From assembly GCF_008691045.1 (NCBI RefSeq), contig NZ_VMSO01000009.1, forward strand, positions 58,735-122,734: 64,000 nucleotides of DNA. The letters run 5' to 3'. Each line of letters begins with the position of its first letter. Position 1 is the stretch's first letter. The notes below the pieces were generated by a model, which made no database searches, was not told the DNA's origin, and saw only the letters and a program-made list of their open reading frames with translations. Of this stretch, positions 42,996 to 50,634 are shown piece by piece. The translations under genes and the position numbers were made by a program. The DNA comes from Mediterraneibacter catenae (GTDB taxonomy: Bacteria; Bacillota; Clostridia; Lachnospirales; Lachnospiraceae).

Positions 42996-43091
42996 ATGAG
43001 AAATATAAGTAGCAATTTGTACAAAATGATAGGTTTAAATTTGTATAAATCGCAAAAAAGAACCCTAAAATGCATAATAAATCGCAAATAA
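42996..43091 (+). CDS. Possible 31-codon small protein or leader ahead of rhaB
   Basis: ATG 42996 begins MRNISSNLYKMIGLNLYKSQ and ends after 31 codons at TAA 43089-43091, exactly where a strong terminator starts. AAGGAGG lies at 42975-42981 (14 nt away, long spacing). The product is basic (Lys/Arg-rich). It could be a genuine small protein, a leader peptide, or the tail of a decayed gene. The rest of the 396-bp eda-rhaB gap holds the eda promoter and this unit. Confidence 0.35.
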   Translation: MRNISSNLYKMIGLNLYKSQKRTLKCIINRK

Positions 43092-43126
43092 GGACGCTGT
43101 TTTATATAAATAGCGTCCTTTTTTTG
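43090..43126 (+). terminator. Terminator in the rhaB upstream region
   Basis: AAGGACGCT / AGCGTCCTT (43090-43098 / 43112-43120) followed by TTTTT, 57 bp before the rhaB start. It ends a short transcript from the eda-rhaB gap or attenuates rhaB. Confidence 0.8.
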
Positions 43127-43182
43127 TGCTCTTTTGCCAATTATAATTAGATTTAAAGAAAAAGAGAAGGAGGCAGCGGAAG

Positions 43183-44580
43183 GTGGAAAAGTACTATTTA
43201 GCCATTGATATCGGAGCATCCAGCGGACGTCATATGCTTGCCGGCATGAAGGACGGAAAAATGCAGCTTGAGGAGGTGTACCGGTTCCCGAACGGGATGG
43301 ACAATAAAAACGGTACACTGTGCTGGGATGTGGAACGGCTTTTCACGGAGATCAAAAACGGCCTGAAGAAATGCAAAGAGATCGGGAAGATTCCGGTTTC
43401 TATGGGAATTGACACATGGGGCGTGGACTATGTTCTCCTTGACAAGGACGACAACATTTTAGGAGACACAGTCGGATACCGGGACAGCCGCACGGAGGGC
43501 ATGGACGAGAAGGTATACGAAGTGATCCCGCAGGACGACCTGTATGCGAGAACGGGTATCCAGAAGCAGATTTTTAATACGATCTATCAGCTTATGGCTG
43601 TGAAAGAGTCGCATCCGGAATATCTGGAGCAGGCGGAGACGATCCTTATGATCCCGGATTACTTTAACTTCCTGCTTACGGGCGTAAAGAAAAACGAGTA
43701 TACGGAGGCGACGACAGGACAGCTCATCAGCCCGAAGACAAATGACTGGGACTATGAGCTCATCGATATGCTCGGGTACAATTCAGGGATGTTCCTTCCT
43801 GTATCCATGCCGGGGACAGTAGTAGGGGGATTTACCGAAGAAGTACAGAAAGAAGTGGGATTCAACTGTACGGTCGTTCTCCCTGCGACACATGATACGG
43901 GAAGCGCGGTCCTCGCAGTGCCGACAAATGACGACGATGCGGTATATATCAGTTCCGGCACATGGTCGCTGATGGGAATCGAGCGAAAAGAAGCGGACTG
44001 CTCCATGGAGAGTATGAAGGCAAACTTTACAAATGAGGGCGGATACGATCACAGATTCCGTTATCTGAAAAATATAATGGGATTGTGGATGATCCAGTCG
44101 GTGAAGAAGGAGTTTACGGAGGATCTGTCGTTTGCGCAGATTTGCGAGATGGCGTCAAAAGAGACGATTTCTTCTATTGTAGACTGCAATGACGACTGCT
44201 TTCTGGCCCCGAAGAGCATGATCGAAGCGGTGCAGAAGTTCTGCCGTGATACGAATCAGCAGGTGCCGGAGACGGTGGGAGAGATATCATCTGTCATTTA
44301 TAACAGTCTCGCAAAGTGCTACGGTGATACGGTTGAAGAAATTGAGGCGATCACAGGAAAGAAATACAGTACGATCTATGTTGTGGGCGGCGGTTCCAAT
44401 GCAGGGTATTTAAACGAACTCACGGCGGAATATACCGGAAGAAAAGTTTCCGCCGGACCGTCAGAGGCGACAGCGATCGGCAATGTTATCGTGCAGATGC
44501 TTCATGACGGCGTATTTGCGAGCCTGCCGGAGGCAAGGACGTGCGTGAAAGAGTCATTTGACGTGAAGATTTATGAATAA
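43183..44580 (+). CDS. rhaB: Rhamnulokinase (FGGY family)
   Basis: A 465-residue sugar kinase. N-terminal AIDIGASSGRHMLAGM (phosphate-1), PVSMGIDTWGVDYVLLDKD, TGIQKQIFNTIYQL, and the C-terminal adenosine motif VVGGGSNAGYLNELTAEYTGRKVSAGPSEATAIGN fit RhaB. It phosphorylates L-rhamnulose, and often L-fuculose, at O-1. Start GTG at 43183 behind GAAGGAGG. The next gene, 49 bp downstream, encodes a fucose/arabinose isomerase-family protein, so the two would perform isomerisation and phosphorylation of a deoxyhexose. Confidence 0.9.
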   Translation: MEKYYLAIDIGASSGRHMLAGMKDGKMQLEEVYRFPNGMDNKNGTLCWDVERLFTEIKNGLKKCKEIGKIPVSMGIDTWGVDYVLLDKDDNILGDTVGYRDSRTEGMDEKVYEVIPQDDLYARTGIQKQIFNTIYQLMAVKESHPEYLEQAETILMIPDYFNFLLTGVKKNEYTEATTGQLISPKTNDWDYELIDMLGYNSGMFLPVSMPGTVVGGFTEEVQKEVGFNCTVVLPATHDTGSAVLAVPTNDDDAVYISSGTWSLMGIERKEADCSMESMKANFTNEGGYDHRFRYLKNIMGLWMIQSVKKEFTEDLSFAQICEMASKETISSIVDCNDDCFLAPKSMIEAVQKFCRDTNQQVPETVGEISSVIYNSLAKCYGDTVEEIEAITGKKYSTIYVVGGGSNAGYLNELTAEYTGRKVSAGPSEATAIGNVIVQMLHDGVFASLPEARTCVKESFDVKIYE

Positions 44581-44629
44581 GAATAAACGGAAGTTTATGA
44601 AATGATATAAGTTTATAGGAGGATTTAAA

Positions 44630-46048
44630 ATGTTAGTTGATACAAAAGCAAGAATTGGTGTATTTTCCATCGCATTAGGAGCATATCTGCCGCAGTTTCC
44701 GTCTCTGGTGCCTGAATTTGAGTCCCAGTATGAGGCTTTCAAGAAAATGATCCCGGACACGGTAGAACTTATCGACGGGGGTATGGTGACGACAAAAGAA
44801 CAGTCACAGGAAGCGGGAGACAAGTTCCGTGCAGCGGATGTAGATCTGGTCATCATGCAGCTTCTGACTTATGCTACATCTTATAATATGCTTCCGGCAG
44901 TAAAAGATCTGGATGTGCCGGTCGTACTTGTCAATATCCAGAAATTAAAAGCACTTGACTATGACAACACGGATATTGCAACATGGCTCGGAGAAGGATA
45001 TGCATGCGGAGCTGTCGGAGAGATGGTAGCTGACCTTGAGAGATACGGTAAGAGACATGCGGTCATCACGGGAGTTGTAGAAGGCGGAGATCCGGCTGTT
45101 CAGGCTGAAATTGAGGACTGGTGCCGTGCGGCTCAGGTGAGAAGAAGATTCCGCGATACAAATATTGCCCAGATCGGAAGACCATATCCGGGTATGATGG
45201 ACCTCTATATCGACGAATCAAATCTGTACAGAAGAATGCACCTGTACACAAAACAGTTCGACTGGGAGAAGATGTGGGCGATCGCCGACAATATTACAGA
45301 CGAGGAGGCAATCCGTGCGAAGGCACAGGATATCCTGGACACATTTGATATCGAGGGCGGCGGAAGCATCGAAGAAGTATGGGAGATGGCAAAATACGTT
45401 GTTGCGTTCGAGCAGTGGGTAAAAGACGAGAAGCTGGGGCTTATCGCTTCCCACTATGACGGATATGCACAGGGCAAGGCAGGCGTACTTGACAGTATGC
45501 TTATCCCGGCATTTTCTATGCTGATCAAACAGGGCACGGCGTGCGCGGTAGAGGGCGATATGAAGGTTGCCATGGCGATGAGTATCCTGAAGACGATCTC
45601 CGGAACCGGTCAGCTCGCAGAGATGTACTCCATCGACTTCAACGATGATATCGCGATCATCGGACACAGCGGATCAGGCGACGCAGATATTTCTGACAAG
45701 AAACCGACAATGAAGATCGTGAAAGTCTTCCACGGCAAGACAGGCGGCGGATATCTGACACAGTTCTATCCATATACAGGACCGGTCACATACCTGGCGA
45801 TCACACAGGACGGCGACGGACACTTCAAATTTATTGCAGCAGAAGGTGTAAATGAAGAGGGACCGATCCTCTCATTTGGTGATACGAACATGAGGACGCG
45901 CTTCACATGCGGAGCAAGAGAGTTCGTGAACCGCTGGAGCGAATGCGGACCGACACACCACTTTGCGGCAGCAACAGGAAGGCACATTGATACGATCCTC
46001 AAAGTTGCGAAAATCTTCAATGTGCCGGTTGATATCGTGACAAGATAG
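44630..46048 (+). CDS. L-fucose/L-arabinose isomerase-family protein
   Basis: A 472-residue protein with the FucI/AraA-like architecture: an N-terminal Rossmann-like half (ARIGVFSIALGAYLPQFPSL, DLVIMQLLTYATSYNMLP) and a C-terminal half with GHSGSGDADISDKKPTMK and GPTHHFAAATGRHID, where His and Glu/Asp metal ligands are expected. It is not close to canonical RhaA (which has a TIM barrel) or FucI (about 590 aa). Next to rhaB, it probably isomerises L-rhamnose or L-fucose. Followed by a large palindromic element. Confidence 0.82.
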   Translation: MLVDTKARIGVFSIALGAYLPQFPSLVPEFESQYEAFKKMIPDTVELIDGGMVTTKEQSQEAGDKFRAADVDLVIMQLLTYATSYNMLPAVKDLDVPVVLVNIQKLKALDYDNTDIATWLGEGYACGAVGEMVADLERYGKRHAVITGVVEGGDPAVQAEIEDWCRAAQVRRRFRDTNIAQIGRPYPGMMDLYIDESNLYRRMHLYTKQFDWEKMWAIADNITDEEAIRAKAQDILDTFDIEGGGSIEEVWEMAKYVVAFEQWVKDEKLGLIASHYDGYAQGKAGVLDSMLIPAFSMLIKQGTACAVEGDMKVAMAMSILKTISGTGQLAEMYSIDFNDDIAIIGHSGSGDADISDKKPTMKIVKVFHGKTGGGYLTQFYPYTGPVTYLAITQDGDGHFKFIAAEGVNEEGPILSFGDTNMRTRFTCGAREFVNRWSECGPTHHFAAATGRHIDTILKVAKIFNVPVDIVTR

Positions 46049-46079
46049 TAATCTGGATTTGCCGGGAAGGAAAGAGTAC

Positions 46080-46211
46080 GCCGGCAGGTATATATTGTTA
46101 GCACACACGTTTTCACCCGGTCACCGCGCAGCGGTACGTAGGAGTGCAGAAGGACGCGCTCCAAGTGCCGGCGCGGTTCCAACGGTGTGTACACAATATA
46201 TACCTGCCGGC
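46080..46211. repeat. 132-bp palindromic element with perfect 19-bp inverted ends
   Basis: GCCGGCAGGTATATATTGT (46080-46098) and ACAATATATACCTGCCGGC (46193-46211). Inner pairing continues (ACACACGTT / AACGGTGTGT) and outer flanks GGAAGGAAAG / CCTTTCC extend the stem imperfectly. TTTTTT follows at 46214. It could terminate fucI-like transcription, but it is much larger than a simple terminator. Confidence 0.75.
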
Positions 46212-46255
46212 TGTTTTTTCCTTTCCAGCAAGTTGAATTTCAAATGTAGAAGGGG

Positions 46256-46855
46256 TCAGTCAATTTTGTAGCAGGCCATCTGGTATGGTATGAAGTACCC
46301 CTGGTCATGCCGGCACACAGGGCACACCGGAGGCGCCTGATTCCCTTCGTGGATATAGCCGCAGTTTGTGCACATCCATTTTGAGGCGGTCTGCGGCTGA
46401 TACCAGCTGCCGGATTCGAGCATTTCCGCAATTTTTCCAAATCTCTGTTCATGTATGTGTTCGATCTCGGCAATCTGGAAAAATGCTGAGGCGGCTTCGG
46501 AGAATCCTTCTTCTTTCGCAGTCTTTCCGAATGTCTGATAAACATCTGCAAATTCTTCGTGTTCGTTGTGTTCGGCGGCGCGGAGAAGTCCGGTCAGGGA
46601 GTCTTGCTGATCGACCGGGTAAGAACCATCGATATGGATCGTCTCTCCGGACAGGTCTTTGAGCAGGTCGTAGAACCGCTCTGCGTGTGCGCGTTCCTGA
46701 TCAGCAGTGTAGCGGAAGATCTCCGCGATCGTGAGCATTCCTTCTTTCTCTGCGCGTTCCGCCGCAATTGTGTAGCGGTTGCGCGCCTGGCTTTCGCCGG
46801 CAAAAGCTCTCATCAGATTTTCTTTTGTCATACTTTCAGAAAAGTTAACAGCCAT
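46256..46855 (-). CDS. Rubrerythrin
   Basis: A 199-residue peroxide-detoxifying diiron protein. The ferritin-like part carries the EAxxxH-type ligands (FAGESQARNRYT, ADQERAHAERFY, AAEHNEHEEFADVY, IAEIEHIHEQRF) and the C-terminus has a rubredoxin-like site, WMCTNCGYIHEG and PPVCPVCRHDQGYF. It reduces H2O2 to water in anaerobes with electrons from rubredoxin. ATG at 46855 with GGAGTG upstream; the longer frame from 46900 has no ribosome site. Confidence 0.95.
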   Translation of the reverse strand: MAVNFSESMTKENLMRAFAGESQARNRYTIAAERAEKEGMLTIAEIFRYTADQERAHAERFYDLLKDLSGETIHIDGSYPVDQQDSLTGLLRAAEHNEHEEFADVYQTFGKTAKEEGFSEAASAFFQIAEIEHIHEQRFGKIAEMLESGSWYQPQTASKWMCTNCGYIHEGNQAPPVCPVCRHDQGYFIPYQMACYKID

Positions 46856-46939
46856 GGTACACACTCCTTTTTTACTGGAAAGTATGTGCCATGGCTGCAA
46901 AAAATATGCATGATTGATTTTAATTAAAGCGGATCAGAA

Positions 46940-47959
46940 TTAATTGAATCCGATCAGGCGTCTCGCCACGCTGTACGCGAGAGAGGAGACTTTTCTTCCG
47001 GAGCGCCCGGGCAGGTTCATTGTCTGTCCGAGTATGCCGTACCTGATTTTTACATAGGTTTTGTAGTCTTTCCGTTTCAGGTAGTCCCAGAGCTCTTTCT
47101 TTTTGACGAGATTTTCCGGTTTCTTGGAACGAATGCAGAGGATCGAAGAAACGGTCATCATGATCGCCAGATAATTGACCATGTATTTCCGGAGCTTTTT
47201 GCTTGTGATCAAACGCAGTTCATACATTGCGATCATTGTTTTAGTGACAAATAGCTGCTGGTCGATTCTGCTGATCATGACCTTTTCATTGACAGACTGG
47301 TCTTCGCGTCCGATAAAATACCGGTAGAAGTCTACGTTCAGGTAGTACAGCGTGCGTACATGCGGCAGCGGATAATATACATAGATATTGTCCACATAAA
47401 ACGTGTGTTTCGGCAGTTCCAGCTGGCAGAGTTTCAGCATTTCCGTGCGGTAGATGACAGAGTGCATCAGGATATACTGATCCAGACGGAAACGGCCGAT
47501 ATCATCCCAGCGGAAGATCTGGTTCTCGGGCAGGACGTTGTCGTAGCGGATCACTTTCTTGTGTTCCATGCCGACTTTTTCATACACGTAGTTGGCGATG
47601 ACCATATCGACCTCGGAGTCCGCATCTACAAACCCTTTGATCGCATCGAGAATCTTTACAAGAGAATCTTTGTCTACCCAGTCATCACTGTCCACTACTT
47701 TAAAATATTTACCGGTGGCATGCTGGAGCCCGCAGTTGACGGCATCGCCGTGACCACCGTTCTCTTTTTTGATCGCTTTGACAATAGTAGGATATTTCTC
47801 CTGATAGCGCTCGGCGATCGCCTGTGTGCCATCGCTGGAACCATCATTGACTATAAGTATCTCCACGTCTTCTCCACCCCCGATGAGGATGGAGTTAATC
47901 GCTTTTTCCATATAAGCTTCCGAATTATAGCATGGTATAGCGAACGAGATATATTTCAT
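46940..47959 (-). CDS. Family 2 glycosyltransferase
   Basis: A 339-residue GT2 enzyme: ISFAIPCYNSEAYMEKAINSIL, LIVNDGSSDGTQAIAERYQEKYP, GHGDAVNCGLQHATGKYFKVVDSDDWVD (with DxD) cover the GT-A domain to about residue 110. The C-terminal 200 residues are not a recognisable domain; KLRKYMVNYLAIMMTVSSILCI may be one amphipathic helix. Probably adds a sugar to a surface polymer or lipid. ATG at 47959 with AGGAGG; a single gene. Confidence 0.88.
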   Translation of the reverse strand: MKYISFAIPCYNSEAYMEKAINSILIGGGEDVEILIVNDGSSDGTQAIAERYQEKYPTIVKAIKKENGGHGDAVNCGLQHATGKYFKVVDSDDWVDKDSLVKILDAIKGFVDADSEVDMVIANYVYEKVGMEHKKVIRYDNVLPENQIFRWDDIGRFRLDQYILMHSVIYRTEMLKLCQLELPKHTFYVDNIYVYYPLPHVRTLYYLNVDFYRYFIGREDQSVNEKVMISRIDQQLFVTKTMIAMYELRLITSKKLRKYMVNYLAIMMTVSSILCIRSKKPENLVKKKELWDYLKRKDYKTYVKIRYGILGQTMNLPGRSGRKVSSLAYSVARRLIGFN

Positions 47960-48117
47960 ATTTTCCCCTCCTATGATTCTACAGGATTGCTGCATGATAT
48001 TTTCCTGTAATTTCGATTTATTATACCATTGATTGTTATATATTGTAAAATTTATTTTTTTCAGATATAGTAGAGGTATTGGTTTTGAATGGTATATGGA
48101 ATATAAGGAGGAGACAT

Positions 48118-49341
48118 ATGAAGAAAAATGTAATCGTAGGACAGTCCGGCGGACCGACTGCCGTGATCAATGCAAGCCTGTATGGAGTCGTATATGAAGC
48201 GCTCAACAGGGAGGATACATGCGGAACAGTATATGGCATGATCAACGGCATCGAGGGATTTTTAAATGATCAGATCATGGATATGGAGCCGCTGGAGAGG
48301 TCGGGAGAGCTGGAGCTGATCAAAACCACTCCGGGATCTTATCTGGGATCGTGCAGGTACAAGCTTCCTGAAGATCTCAGGGATGAAGTCTACCCGAGGC
48401 TGTTTGAAAAATTTGAGCAGTACGGGATTGGATATTTCTTCTATATTGGTGGAAATGATTCCATGGATACGGTGAGCAAATTGTCCAGGTATGCAAAAAA
48501 AACAGGCAGTGCTATCCGATTTATGGGAATCCCCAAGACGATAGACAATGATCTTGTACGTACAGACCATACGCCGGGATTCGGCAGCGCGGCAAAATAC
48601 GTTGCCTCGACAGTGAGGGAGATTGCGATCGATGCATCTGTGTATGATAATAAGAAGTCGGTTACGATCGTGGAGATCATGGGACGCCATGCGGGATGGC
48701 TGACTGCGGCCAGTGTTCTTGCACGCAAGTTCGAGGGAGATAATCCGGTGCTGATCTATCTGCCGGAGATGGCATTTGATCCGGACAAATTTATCGACGA
48801 TGTCAATGAGGCTCTTGAGAAAGTCCCGAATCTGGTCGTATGCATATCCGAGGGAATCAACGATGGAAAAGGAACATTTATCTGCGAGCTCGCAAGTGAT
48901 GTGGGCGTAGACAATTTCGGCCACAAGATGCTTACCGGTTCCGGAAAATATCTGGAGAACCTGGTGAAAGAGAAGATCGGAGTAAAAGTAAGATCCATCG
49001 AACTCAATGTATGCCAGAGATGTTCGTCCGCAATGCTCTCGGCTACAGATCAGAAAGAGGCAATTGCCTCCGGCGCATACGGAGTGAAATGTGCGGTCGA
49101 GGGAGAGACAGGAAAGATGATCGGATTCTCTCGTGTGCCCGGGGCGGAATATCGCATTGATTATGTGGCGGAGGACGTGAATCTAATCTGTAATCAGGAA
49201 AAAACCGTTCCTCTTGAATGGATCACGAAGAATGGTTCAGATATCGGACAAGAATTTATCGATTATGCACTTCCGCTGATTCAGGGCGAAGTTAAGGTTC
49301 CCTCAAAGGACGGACTGCCGCTCTTTGCCTATCGAAAATAA
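48118..49341 (+). CDS. 6-phosphofructokinase, PPi-dependent type
   Basis: A 407-residue PFK. GQSGGPTAVINASLYG (substrate/nucleotide loop), YIGGNDSMDTVSKL (GGND instead of the GGDG of ATP enzymes or the GGDD of most PPi enzymes), GIPKTIDNDLVRTDHTPGFGSAA (catalytic TIDND with PK before it), MGRHAGWL and ISEGI are visible. PKTIDND and an Asp after GGN indicate use of pyrophosphate, as common in Clostridia. It runs the reversible F6P/FBP step. ATG 48118 with AAGGAGG. Confidence 0.9.
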   Translation: MKKNVIVGQSGGPTAVINASLYGVVYEALNREDTCGTVYGMINGIEGFLNDQIMDMEPLERSGELELIKTTPGSYLGSCRYKLPEDLRDEVYPRLFEKFEQYGIGYFFYIGGNDSMDTVSKLSRYAKKTGSAIRFMGIPKTIDNDLVRTDHTPGFGSAAKYVASTVREIAIDASVYDNKKSVTIVEIMGRHAGWLTAASVLARKFEGDNPVLIYLPEMAFDPDKFIDDVNEALEKVPNLVVCISEGINDGKGTFICELASDVGVDNFGHKMLTGSGKYLENLVKEKIGVKVRSIELNVCQRCSSAMLSATDQKEAIASGAYGVKCAVEGETGKMIGFSRVPGAEYRIDYVAEDVNLICNQEKTVPLEWITKNGSDIGQEFIDYALPLIQGEVKVPSKDGLPLFAYRK

Positions 49342-50556
49342 ATGGGAAAGGACGTGGAACTGTTGCCTCATTGTGATGAAACAATATTGCAGAGCATGGC
49401 GAAGACATGCGGAGATTTCGACATTTTCTGTGTGTATCTTTTGAAAGATCATGTAAAGCTGTCAAAAAAGACCAGAAACATCGGACGGAAAGACTGCTTT
49501 ACATTAAACGGGATGCTGCAGGTCAGGGAAGACTTCGAGAAACCAGGCAGGGATCAGGACAGGTATTATATAATCAATTATTTCTATTATGCTGCATTTA
49601 AATACCGTATTCTGGAAATAGATGAGAAAGGAACCGGTGCCGAGGAGGGAATACATTATGACTTGTTTCAGAATGCATCGATTCCGGAAAAATATCTGCT
49701 GCTTATTGCCTGTTTTCTGTTGGACAGGAGTTTTTTGAAATATGACGTGGATATAAGCTGGACACTTGGTGAAGTGATGGAATGGGCAGTATCGGTAAAG
49801 GACGGAGAAAAAGAGGTTTATGACCTTCCATCAGAAATAAACGCCGGATATGATGGAAGCTCTCTTCGTATTCTTTTCAGGTATCTGGAAGAACTGGGTG
49901 CTGCACGCATTAAGGATGCAGAAGAGCTTGAAAGTAAACGCGGAAGGACGAAGTGGAAATGGCAGGTAGAAACCGGACCGATTCTTCCGTTGTTATGCGA
50001 TCTCTGGCAGTATGCCCCGCGTTATCCGGAGCCGGGGGGAGTCGAAGAACTGGCAGACTTTATATTTGGCGATTATGTAAAGAATATTTCCGGGGATCTG
50101 TTTACCGGAAATATTTTGAAACTGTTTGAAGAACCGGATAAGAAGGAATATAGTGATCAGCTGATCGAATTGGAGATAAAAGTCAGGTACGGTAGCTGTG
50201 TCCGGTGCGTGTGTATGAATATGACAGATACGCTTTATGATCTGCACTGGATGATCCAGAAAGTATTTGAGTTCGACAACAATCATCTGTTTGCGTTCTA
50301 TATCGGTCATGGAATGATGCGCGAGACTTACACGATTGAAGAAGCGGTGACAAACGGGGAAGAATTGTCAGTGAAAGACACCGAGCTCGGGATGCTTGAA
50401 TTAAGAAAAGGACAGAGCTTTTCCTATCTGTTTGATTTTGGAGACATGTGGTGGTTTGATATTAAGGTTTTGGGGATAAAGGAAGGAAACGTTCCGTTCC
50501 CACAGCTTACCAAAGCAGTAAATCCGGCGCCGGAACAATATCCGGTATGGGAGTGA
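49342..50556 (+). CDS. pRiA4b ORF-3-like protein with extra N-terminal region
   Basis: A 404-residue protein. The C-terminal 150 residues match the plasmid pRiA4b ORF-3 family (LIELEIKVRYGSCVRCVCMNMTDTLYDLHWMIQKVFEFDNNHLFAFYIG and FSYLFDFGDMWWFDIKVLGI). The N-terminal 250 residues are unlike any family I recognise. The family occurs in mobile elements and host genomes, with unknown function. ATG 49342 follows the PFK stop codon with no gap, so both proteins are made from one message, probably by re-initiation. Confidence 0.72.
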   Translation: MGKDVELLPHCDETILQSMAKTCGDFDIFCVYLLKDHVKLSKKTRNIGRKDCFTLNGMLQVREDFEKPGRDQDRYYIINYFYYAAFKYRILEIDEKGTGAEEGIHYDLFQNASIPEKYLLLIACFLLDRSFLKYDVDISWTLGEVMEWAVSVKDGEKEVYDLPSEINAGYDGSSLRILFRYLEELGAARIKDAEELESKRGRTKWKWQVETGPILPLLCDLWQYAPRYPEPGGVEELADFIFGDYVKNISGDLFTGNILKLFEEPDKKEYSDQLIELEIKVRYGSCVRCVCMNMTDTLYDLHWMIQKVFEFDNNHLFAFYIGHGMMRETYTIEEAVTNGEELSVKDTELGMLELRKGQSFSYLFDFGDMWWFDIKVLGIKEGNVPFPQLTKAVNPAPEQYPVWE

Positions 50557-50634
50557 GCGCATGATGGAATTATTAAAACAGGTGGCAGCATAAAATAGAT
50601 ACGGAGATTTCGATGTCAGGAAGAAAAACAGAAT

